DNA of 64,000 nucleotides, from NCBI GenBank assembly GCA_022432975.1, contig CM039512.1:3345998-3409997 (forward strand), in the 5' to 3' direction. The notes under the pieces are model-generated. The model ran no database searches. It saw only the letters and a program-made list of their open reading frames with translations, and was not told where the DNA came from. How positions within the stretch are numbered: position 1 is the stretch's first letter; every line of letters begins with the position of its first letter. This stretch comes from Begonia masoniana. Taxonomy: Eukaryota > Streptophyta > Magnoliopsida > Cucurbitales > Begoniaceae. Positions 1-7,692 of the stretch are shown here, piece after piece. The position numbers and the translations under genes are program-made.

Positions 1-10
1 TTTCGATTGT

Positions 11-153
11 TGTATAATGACCCATTTTTCTAGTAAGATATTGTCCGCTATTGGGATTGAGTCGTATCCCAATATCCTCCCCTCACGGATTTGTTTGGCG
101 AGGACTTCTCAATCGGTCACCCAACATAGTACTGCTATCATCAGAGCACTTTT
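11..153 (-). repeat. Cassandra LTR copy 0, outer part (interrupted)
   Basis: This is the first half of the leftmost LTR in plus-strand order. It includes the degenerate 5S-like C-box region at about 97-150. It stops within the sequence CACTTTT, where a nested insertion begins, and resumes at 1698. It is the most diverged copy of the array, for example reading TGTATAATGACCC instead of TGTAACGACCC at its edge. Confidence 0.8.
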
Positions 154-1697
154 TGTAGGATCGAGATTGTCTAAGAGGGGGGGTGAATTAGACCTTTTTA
201 AATTTCTTAATATCTCTTAAACTAACAGCAAGTAAACAATTAGTAAAAGTAAAAAGAGAGAGAAAGAAAAAACCAACACAGAAGTTTTTACGTGGTTCGG
301 CTCAACCTAGCCTACATCCACGCTTCAAGGTTCACCCCTTGAAGATCCTTAACCTTCTCCTCTCGAGAATGAACAGATCGGAATTCCGGACTCCGATCAA
401 CTGCCTTTTACATATTTAGATTGAACTTCACGGGCGTCAATCCACTGCCTTTCAGATTTTACAAGTTTGAGTAAATGAATAGAACAAACTACAAACTCTC
501 AAATCAAATTCTCAAGTTTAGGAATCGAGAGATGTAGATGAAAATACAGAGTATGATAGATCACAAGTTAGGGCTCAGGAATTCAAATTCGCAAAAGTTG
601 TATCTTTGTACTTTAACCTTGGCTTAAATACTCTGTCTTCGGAATCAGCTTGACTTCAATGCTCCTTATCCAATAATAGAAACTTTGTTACCGTTGGAGC
701 AGCTTTCGTACAATCTCAGGTAGCCGTTGCCGTCTGTAATTGCAAATCGTCGTCGTCTCCTTTAATGTTCTGTAGTTAAGGCTTGAAAACGACGTCACTG
801 TAGCTTCACGGCATATTTGAATTCTAGCGGAAGACTCAGCTTATATTAGTGAGCTGGCATCGGATGATTATGTTTCTAAAAATGTTGAATTGCAATCGGT
901 GGATGCAGCAATAAAAACTTGGGCCGCAATCAGATGTAGTTATGAAGTCTTCTTCATTTGTCGTTTAGTGACCGGATGACTTCGTCTTTCGAGCGGAGGA
1001 TGTAGATCTTGAGCGGATGCTATATGAGAATTTCTTCTTTTGTCTTCTAACGATCGGAGGACGTAGTCATTAAACGCTTCGCCTTTTGTCGTGTTCCTAT
1101 CGGTAGACTTCATCTTTAAACGACTTCGCCTTTTGTCGTTTTTCCATCGGTAGACTTCATCTTTAAACGCCATCGGATGAAGCAGCGTTAATAGCCAACG
1201 GATGATGCAGTCCTTAAACCTATCGGATGACTTAATCTTTGAAGTCATCCGCCTTTGTCGTCTAGCGAGCGGTGGACTTCGACTTTGAATAACTTCTTCT
1301 TTTATTATTTAGTGATCAGTGGACTTCATCTTTTATTTTCATTCACCGATGGACTTAGTCTTTGAAGTCATCAGCTTTTGTCGTCTAGCGGGCGGTGGAC
1401 TTCGTCTTTTATTTTCATTCACCGGTGGACTTCTTTTCTTTTAATATTTTAAATCACCGGTGGACTTCTTGGCAACTTGACCACTGAATGTGCATTCACA
1501 GCCCTGTTTTACTAATATACCTAGAACACTTAACCAAATACATCAGTCAACTAAAATACCCTTTTCAAAGGTATTTCCAACAAATAATTCTTATATACAT
1601 AAATCATTAGATTCAAACATAATACACATAATCAAATTACTTCATCATATAAACACATCATCAAAAACATATTTAAACTTAAACACCATTTAAGTCA
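154..1697. mobile_element. Unclassified 1.54-kb insertion inside a Cassandra LTR
   Basis: The Cassandra LTR breaks off at 153 and continues at 1698, with CACTTTT present on both sides (147-153 and 1698-1704), which fits a 7-bp target-site duplication. The insert begins TGTAGGATCGAG and ends TAAGTCAA. It has no coding region, and I see no clear terminal inverted or direct repeats. Its left end (GGGGGGGTGAATTAG, then a segment ending ACGTGGTTCGGC) resembles a dispersed plant repeat type I have seen but cannot name. The interior carries degenerate short repeats. Confidence 0.6.
945..1475. repeat. Degenerate tandem repeat around a CGGTGGACTTCGTCTTT motif
   Basis: Imperfect repeats of about 45-60 bp carry variants of CGGTGGACTTC, of a TTTGAAGTCATC step and of CGCCTTTTGTCGT. 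At least eight variants are visible. Unit length drifts and copies are diverged, so this looks like an old minisatellite-like expansion inside the 154-1697 insertion. The 102-codon open frame on the minus strand here is a by-product of the repeat. Confidence 0.65.
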
Positions 1698-1829
1698 ACA
1701 CTTTTAACTTCGGAATTATTATGGGAACCGTTACCAATTGTGCTCCAAGTCGCGTCTTATTAACTTGGGAGGGTTTCCTTACGTATGTTTTATTTTTATA
1801 TACCTCCCTAAGCGATGTTGGATTGTGAC
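1698..1829 (-). repeat. Cassandra LTR copy 0, remainder
   Basis: Continuation of the interrupted LTR, beginning at CACTTTTAACTTCGG (the 5S A-box side) and running to GGATTGTGAC. It is followed by an internal domain (1830-1997) that has lost the primer-binding motif seen in the other units. Confidence 0.78.
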
Positions 1830-1997
1830 GACCCCTTTTTTACGACCCGGGATTTGCCTACACTCGACTTAAGTCCCGAGGTTTGCCCCACAACACGAGA
1901 TTTGCCTCCGCAGTCGGCTTCATCCAACACATTTGGTCTCACAATCACCCCCTCGGGGGCCCAACGTCCTCGTTGGCCACATTTTCGGTTGGGTACA

Positions 1998-2260
1998 TGT
2001 AACGACCCCTTTTTCCTAGCAAGATATTGTCCGCTCTAGGGATTGTGCCGCAGCCCAATATCCTCCCCTCACGGCTTTGTTTGGCGAGAACTTCCCAGAA
2101 GGTCACCCAACCTGGAATTGCTCTCGCCGAAGCACTTTTAACTTCGGAGTTCTTATGGGATTGTTGAAATCGTGCTCCAAAACGCGTCTTGCTATGTTGG
2201 GAGGGTCTCTTTACATATGTTTCATTTCCACATACTTCCCAAGCAATGTGGAATTGTGAC
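1998..2260 (-). repeat. Cassandra LTR copy 1
   Basis: 263-bp LTR from TGTAACGACCCC to GGAATTGTGAC. The 5S-like segment is at about 2086-2160. The conserved non-5S half carries the ACATATGTTTCATTTCCACA stretch shared by all copies. The internal domain 2261-2452 follows. Confidence 0.82.
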
Positions 2261-2452
2261 GACCCCCTCTTTAGACCCTGTCACCTTCTGGTTCGCCCGG
2301 CGGCGGATTGTACCGACATCCGGGTTTTACGGTTTTCGTGCAGCCATCGTACATACTTACATATCGGGTCATCACAATCACCCCCCGGGGGCCCAACGTC
2401 CTCGTTGGCCATATTTCCGGTTGGGTACAGGCTTGATACTATTGGTAACGAA

Positions 2453-2705
2453 CCCTATTCCCAGCAAGATATTGTCCGCTCTAGGGATTGGACGCAGCCC
2501 AATATCCTCCCCTCACGGCTTTGTTGGCGAGAACTTCCCAGAAGGTCACCAACCTGGAATTGCTCTCGCCGAAGCACTTTTAACTTCGGAGTTCTTATGG
2601 GATCTGTTGCCAATCGTGCTCCAAAACGCGTCTTGCTATGTTGGGAGGGTCTCTTTACATATGTTTCATTTCCACATACTTCCCCAAGCAATGTGGAATT
2701 GTGAC
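2453..2705 (-). repeat. Cassandra LTR copy 2
   Basis: 253-bp LTR, nearly identical to copy 3 apart from small indels. The 5S-like segment is at about 2529-2604. It is followed by internal domain 2706-2879, which contains a CCCGGGGGCCCAACG block repeated in every unit. Confidence 0.83.
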
Positions 2706-2879
2706 GACCCCCCCTCTTTACGACCTGGTCCTGCTGGTTCGCGCCGCGCGGATGTACCGCCATCCGGGTCGTTCGTGCAGCCATCGTACATACTTACATA
2801 TCGGGTCATCACAATCACCCCCCGGGGGCCCAACGTCCTCGTTGGCCATATTTCCGGTTGGGTACAGGCTTGATACTAT

Positions 2880-3144
2880 TGGTAACGAACCCTATTCCCA
2901 GCAAGATATTGTCCGCTCTAGGGATTGGACGCAGCCCAATATCCTCCCCTCACGGCTTTGTTTGGCGAGAACTTCCCAGAAGGTCACCCAACCTGGAATT
3001 GCTCTCGCCGAAGCACTTTTAACTTCGGAGTTCTTATGGGATCTGTTGCCAATCGTGCTCCAAAACGCGTCTTGCTATGTTGGGAGGGTCTCTTTACATA
3101 TGTTTCATTTCCACATACTTCCCCAAGCAATGTGGAATTGTGAC
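2880..3144 (-). repeat. Cassandra LTR copy 3
   Basis: 265-bp LTR with the 5S-like segment at about 2967-3044. The internal domain is 3145-3323. Similarity to copy 2 is higher than to copy 1 or copy 0, suggesting recent homogenisation or duplication within the array. Confidence 0.84.
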
Positions 3145-3323
3145 GACCCCCTCTTTACGACCTGTCACCTTCTGGTTCGCCCGCGCGGATGTACCGCCAT
3201 CCGGGTCCCGGTTCGTGCAGCCATCGTACATACTTACATATCCGGGTCATCACAATCACCCCCCCGGGGGCCCAACGTCCTCGTTGGCCATATTTCCGGT
3301 TGGGTACAGGCTCTGATACTATT

Positions 3324-3588
3324 TGTAACGACCCCTATTCCCAGCAAGATATTGTCCGCTCTAGGGATTGGACTGCAGCCCAATATCCTCCCCTCACGGC
3401 TTTGTTTGGCGAGAACTTCCCAGAAGGTCACCCAACCTGGAATTGCTCTCACCGAAGCACTTTTAACTTCAGAGTTCTTTTGGGATCCGTTGCCAATCGT
3501 GCTCCAAAACGCGTCTTGCTATGTTGGGAGGGTCTCTTTACATATGTTTCATTTCCACATACTTCCCCAAGTGATGTGGGATTGTGAC
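3324..3588 (-). repeat. Cassandra LTR copy 4
   Basis: 265-bp LTR with the 5S-like segment at about 3411-3488. In element sense the primer-binding-like motif lies just before 3324. A shortened internal domain (3589-3717) and an LTR fragment (about 3718-3780) follow, so the array ends in a truncated unit. Confidence 0.83.
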
Positions 3589-3780
3589 AATCCCCTCTTT
3601 ACGACCTGTCACCTTCGGGTTCGCCTGCGCGGACGTACCGCCATCCGGGTTCCGGTTCGTGCAGCCATCGTATATACTTACACATCTGGGTCATCACAGT
3701 ACAGGCCCTGATACTATTTATAACGACTCATTTTCTTAGTAAAGGGTCGTTATAATATCTTATTGGGAAAATAGATCGTT

Positions 3781-4317
3781 ATATGTTTGTGTATATTGTT
3801 TGGATGTTATTGGAAAATATCCTAATTCAAGATGTCATGTATGATTTTATAGTGAATGTTAGAGGATATATGTCGTTTGGAAGTTCCCATTTAGGAAATG
3901 TATATTTTGAGTAGGTTGTTTTTAGAAGCTTCCCACCTAGGGAATCCGTTCCACCCGTCGGGGCCCCGGGTCGAGTCCTAACATGAAGTTTCGCCCGTAC
4001 GTGAATAGTGAACGGACGACCGTTCGTTTTAGATCGGTCGTTTGTTCTTAGGTGTGAACAGTGAATGAGAGGTGATCGGTCGTTCGCCAGGTTTTGTTTT
4101 GTTAAATCTCAGATAGTTTAAGGTTTAGTTTATTAGAGTTTTTAGTTTATGATTTGTTGTAAAACAAAACTATAATCTATGGTTTAAAATTAAAAAACCC
4201 AAATATTTAAATAAGAAAGGATTAAAATAATTTTAAAAGCTAAGCTAATGCATCATTTTGTGATTTTTTTGTCTAGTTAAATTAAGTGAAGAAGGAACGG
4301 GTATTAATTTCAAAAAA
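3781..4317. other. Non-coding stretch between the Cassandra array and a MITE
   Basis: No gene seen. It holds short repeats of the type GATCGGTCGTTCG / GAACGGACGACC (about 4000-4095). A 21-bp sequence CTAAGCTAATGCATCATTTTG at 4240-4260 reappears inverted at 4864-4884. Confidence 0.5.
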
Positions 4318-4566
4318 ATATCAAATGACATTCAATTTACTTGAAAATTTTACCACATGTTCATCACATCATAGGAAATTAATCTGAAAAATTTCGTGAT
4401 TTTCTAACACTTGCATGATGTATTATAATTATTTTATAAAATAACCAATTAAAACTACAATAAATCGTACAAGTGTTATAAAATTATGAAACTTTTCAGA
4501 TTATTTTTTTCATTACGTGGTGAATATATGGTAAAAATATCAAATAAATTGAATATCGTTTGATAT
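4318..4566. mobile_element. Foldback MITE
   Basis: The left arm (about 4318-4437) and right arm (about 4443-4566) are imperfect inverse complements over roughly 120 bp each, with matched landmarks such as ATATCAAATG / CGTTTGATAT and TAATCTGAAAA / TTTTCAGATTA. There is no coding capacity. Size and structure fit a miniature inverted-repeat element; arm divergence indicates age. The superfamily was not determined because exact ends and target-site duplication are unclear. Confidence 0.65.
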
Positions 4567-4883
4567 ATATTTTTAAATTAATTTATAAATTATTGAGGAT
4601 GAATACCCCCACTAGAACGGGAGACCGTTCTTGTATAAAATTGAAAACAGAGAGTGAATGAAGAGTGAACACCCCGCCAATATTTTTTTGTTTGTTTTTT
4701 AGATTTTAAGGGTTTTTTGGCAGGAAGAAAGTTTTTTTAAACAAGACCCATATTTATATTTCGAAAGATAAAATGATTTTAACAAAACTGAAAAGTACAG
4801 AAAATAAAAATGGAATTAACAATTACAACTAGAGCTTAAAGGTCTAATCTTTAGTTTAGGACGCAAAATGATGCATTAGCTTA

Positions 4884-7199
4884 GAGCACCTCCAACGGAG
4901 GTGCTTTCCAAGGTTGCTTGTCAGAGTATTCTGACAAGCAATGCAACCAACATTGCTCTCCTCATTGGAGAGCAACGTCGGTTGCTGAAGGGTTGCTTTT
5001 TTAAGCAGCCTTTGAGCAACGTTCAATATATATTTTTTAATAAATTTTATTTATTTATTTATTTATTTAAATTAAATTAAATATATAGTTTGTGGGTCAA
5101 ATTTTTATACCGTTGTTCAACGGCTATAAATTATAAAAAAAAATATTATTTTATATATTCTTACTTTTTCTATCTATAAATATTCTCACTTCTCATATTT
5201 TCTTCTTATTTTTCCTTCACAATTTCCTACAATTTCTTCACAATTTCCTTCTCATTTTTCTTCAAAAAAATATGTATACAAAAAAAAAATTGTACCGTTG
5301 CAACGGCTAAAAATTGAGCAACGGTACAATTATTATTTTTTATATAAATTATTATTTTATATATTTTTATTTTTTCTATCTATAAATACAAACAATTGTT
5401 ATCCAATTTTATATTTTCTTCTCTAAACTCAAACTTCATCTTTATACACTTCTCAAATGGATTCTCCATCTTCTCCTAATCCATACGAGAATATGAGTAT
5501 AAAGGATATTATAATTAGAGAATGTACCGACGATTACGATGATCAATATTTCAAAGATATCATGGAGAATAGACATGAAGAAGGTTGCTCAAGTAGACGT
5601 TGGAGAAAAAGGGTCTTCAGAGACAGGGGACGTGAAGACGGACACCAACGTTTGTTCGATGACTACTTTTCTGAACAACCGGTGTATGGAGAATATCAAT
5701 TTAGAAGACGATTTAGGATGCGTAGACAGGTGTTCTTACGCATAGTGGAGTCCCTTGAACAACATTCCGAGTATTTCCAATTGAGGGTTGATGCAGCCGG
5801 GAAAAAGGGACTTTCTCCTTTACAGAAGTGCACTGCTGCTATGCGAATGTTGGCATACGGAGTGCCTGCAAACTCAGTGGATGAATACGTCAGGATTGGG
5901 GAAACCACTGCAGTGGAGTGCCTCATCAAATTTGTTCGGGGAGTAAATGAGATTTTTGGAGAAGAGTATTTGAGGCGACCCAATCCTGAAGACATACGTC
6001 GCTTACTACAAATGGGGGAGGCACGAGGGTTTCCAGGTATGTTGGGTAGCATTGATTGTATGCACTGGGCTTGGAAAAATTGTCCAGTTGCATGGAAAGG
6101 TCAATTCACCCGCGGTGATCAAGGAAGGCCAACCATTATGCTCGAAGCGGTTGCTTCCCAAGATCTTTGGATTTGGCATGCATTTTTTGGCGTCCCGGGT
6201 TCCAATAATGATCTAAATGTGTTGAATCAATCGTCATTATTCACTGACATATTGCAAGGGCGAGCTCCTCTGGTTCAATTTACGGTTAATGGGACGCATT
6301 ACAACATGGGGTATTATTTGGCAGATGGTATCTATCCACAATGGGGTACATTTGTGAAGACCATACCGTTGCCCCAAGGAGAGAAGAGACAATTGTTTGC
6401 CCGATGCCAAGAAGGAGTGCGCAAAGATGTTGAGCGAGCATTCGGGGTTCTTCAGTCTAGGTTTGCCATTATTCGAGGCCCAGCGCGTTTTTGGGAAAGA
6501 GATGTTATCAAAGATATCATGTACGCATGTATCATACTCCACAATATAATTGTGGAGGATGAACGAGGATTATATGAAGGTATATATGATCATAATTACG
6601 ATGAAGTTCCTACCCCATCACCAACAATAGAAGTATCACATGGACCTATTTCCGATTTTCAGACAATGCTTCAACGAAATGCTGAAATCCGGGATAGAAC
6701 CGTACATCGCAATCTTCAGGCGGACTTGGTAGAGCATATATGGTCTCGATTTGGAGCACAATTTGATTAAAAAATATTTTTCGTATTAAAATATAGATGT
6801 TAATGGAAATTTTTTCTTCAATATTTTAGACGGTAACCGTGTTTCTGTAATTTTTTATTTGTATTTTAATTATATATAATTAATATTAATTTTAGTTGCT
6901 TTCTAAACTATAATATTTGCTTCTTTTGTAAATATAAACTATAATATATATTTAATTTAATGATATTATGATTATATATATGTAAGACAAATTAATATTA
7001 AAATTAATATAAAATTATTTGATAAGCAACCGACTAAGGTTGCTATCATTGGAGTGCAAAGTTACTTGAGGTTGCTTAAGGGATGAGGTGAAAAGGGATG
7101 AGGTGGAAGAGAGAGAATCTAATTTATTTAAATAATAATATAAATAATATATTTTTAATTGATATCAACTCCAATGGGTTGCTACCATTGGAGTTGCCC
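4884..7199 (+). mobile_element. PIF/Harbinger DNA transposon
   Basis: The left end reads GAGCACCTCCAACGG after TTA. The inverse complement of the right end is GGGCAACTCCAATGG, with TTG outside it. That matches a PIF/Harbinger terminal inverted repeat with a 3-bp TTA-type target duplication (last base diverged). Near the left end a perfect hairpin, TTGCTTGTCAGA facing its complement, spans 4914-4941. A secondary end-like sequence near 7033-7060 could be an alternative right end. Only the transposase gene is present; the usual second gene (Myb/SANT-like ORF1) is absent. Confidence 0.75.
5457..6770 (+). CDS. PIF/Harbinger transposase (DDE_Tnp_4 nuclease)
   Basis: This is an unbroken 437-residue frame without introns. 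It is the catalytic subunit that would cut and join the ends of a PIF/Harbinger transposon in the nucleus. The nuclease domain occupies roughly residues 190-375. The probable catalytic acidic residues are D200 in GSIDCMH, D290 in YYLADGIYP and E326 in VERAFGVLQSRF. The N-terminal 100 residues are acidic then arginine-rich, with an RRFRMRRQVFLRI segment typical of this family. The start is the first ATG, and a longer frame is blocked upstream. It sits between matching terminal repeats, so it is an element gene rather than a domesticated ALP1/HARBI1 host gene. No Myb-like partner frame is found in the element, so movement would require one in trans. Confidence 0.9.
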   Translation: MDSPSSPNPYENMSIKDIIIRECTDDYDDQYFKDIMENRHEEGCSSRRWRKRVFRDRGREDGHQRLFDDYFSEQPVYGEYQFRRRFRMRRQVFLRIVESLEQHSEYFQLRVDAAGKKGLSPLQKCTAAMRMLAYGVPANSVDEYVRIGETTAVECLIKFVRGVNEIFGEEYLRRPNPEDIRRLLQMGEARGFPGMLGSIDCMHWAWKNCPVAWKGQFTRGDQGRPTIMLEAVASQDLWIWHAFFGVPGSNNDLNVLNQSSLFTDILQGRAPLVQFTVNGTHYNMGYYLADGIYPQWGTFVKTIPLPQGEKRQLFARCQEGVRKDVERAFGVLQSRFAIIRGPARFWERDVIKDIMYACIILHNIIVEDERGLYEGIYDHNYDEVPTPSPTIEVSHGPISDFQTMLQRNAEIRDRTVHRNLQADLVEHIWSRFGAQFD

Positions 7200-7500
7200 T
7201 TGGCTTTTCTCAATAATAAGTGGGTATCAGTGTATCCATGTATTGGTGGGCGCGTCCACCCTACTCTCTAGCCTACTCTCTAGCCTGCTCTACACTCTGC
7301 TGCGGCTGCCGTGCATTCATGGGGAGAGAGAAATAAGAGAGAGAGAGAGGAGAGGGAGAGAATTACAAGCACTGCAAGTAGTAAATCATCAATACAAAAG
7401 GAGGCTATCAGAGGAGAGGAAAACCGTATTTCCTTCTACCCTGTTCAGAAACTTGATCCACCTCCAATTTCCTATAGACCTACATTACAGTTCAAAACGG

Positions 7501-7673
7501 GAAAAAAAAAAAATAATAAAATTATACAGGGGGGAAATACTGCACTACACTCTCTGGGTGGACGAATGATACAGAAAAAAAAAAAAAAAAAAAAAAAAAA
7601 TAATAAAATTATACAGGGGGAAAATACTGCACTACACTCTCTGGGTGGACGAATGATACAGAAAAAAAAAAAA
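7501..7673 (-). repeat. Tandemly duplicated 3'-UTR segment with A-runs
   Basis: Two copies of a segment of about 62 bp (starting TAATAAAATTATACAGGGG and ending GAATGATACAG) lie at about 7514 and 7601, a period of 87 bp. Each is followed by a run of A on the plus strand. They lie just 3' of the neprosin gene stop codon, so they probably belong to its 3' untranslated region. Confidence 0.75.
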
Positions 7674-7692
7674 GGAGACAATTTTGATATGT

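Larger units (their letters stand above)
11..3780 (-). mobile_element. Tandem array of Cassandra-type TRIM retrotransposon units
   Basis: Five LTR-like units and one fragment alternate with short internal domains, all in one orientation (element sense on the minus strand). The LTRs carry a 5S rRNA-like stretch with recognisable A-box and C-box segments of the pol III internal promoter, which is the hallmark of Cassandra TRIMs. In element sense, the base following each LTR leads into a primer-binding-like motif (TAGTATCAGAGCC at about 3311-3323), complementary to initiator methionine tRNA. Internal domains of about 170-190 bp have no coding capacity. LTR starts at 1998, 2453, 2880 and 3324 give periods of 455, 427 and 444 bp. 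Being non-autonomous, it would need enzymes from another retrotransposon. Family assignment is confident; the exact TG/CA ends are approximate. Confidence 0.88.

Noticed and set aside
2086..3488. Array of 5S rRNA genes
   Set aside because: Only about 75-80 bp of 5S-like sequence is present per unit, diverged and embedded in LTRs with a primer-binding-like motif; the 5' third and terminal stem of a real 5S gene are missing.
2172..3711. Long open frames across 2172-3711
   Set aside because: They repeat with the Cassandra units, run in overlapping frames on both strands and resemble no protein; they result from GC-rich repeat sequence.
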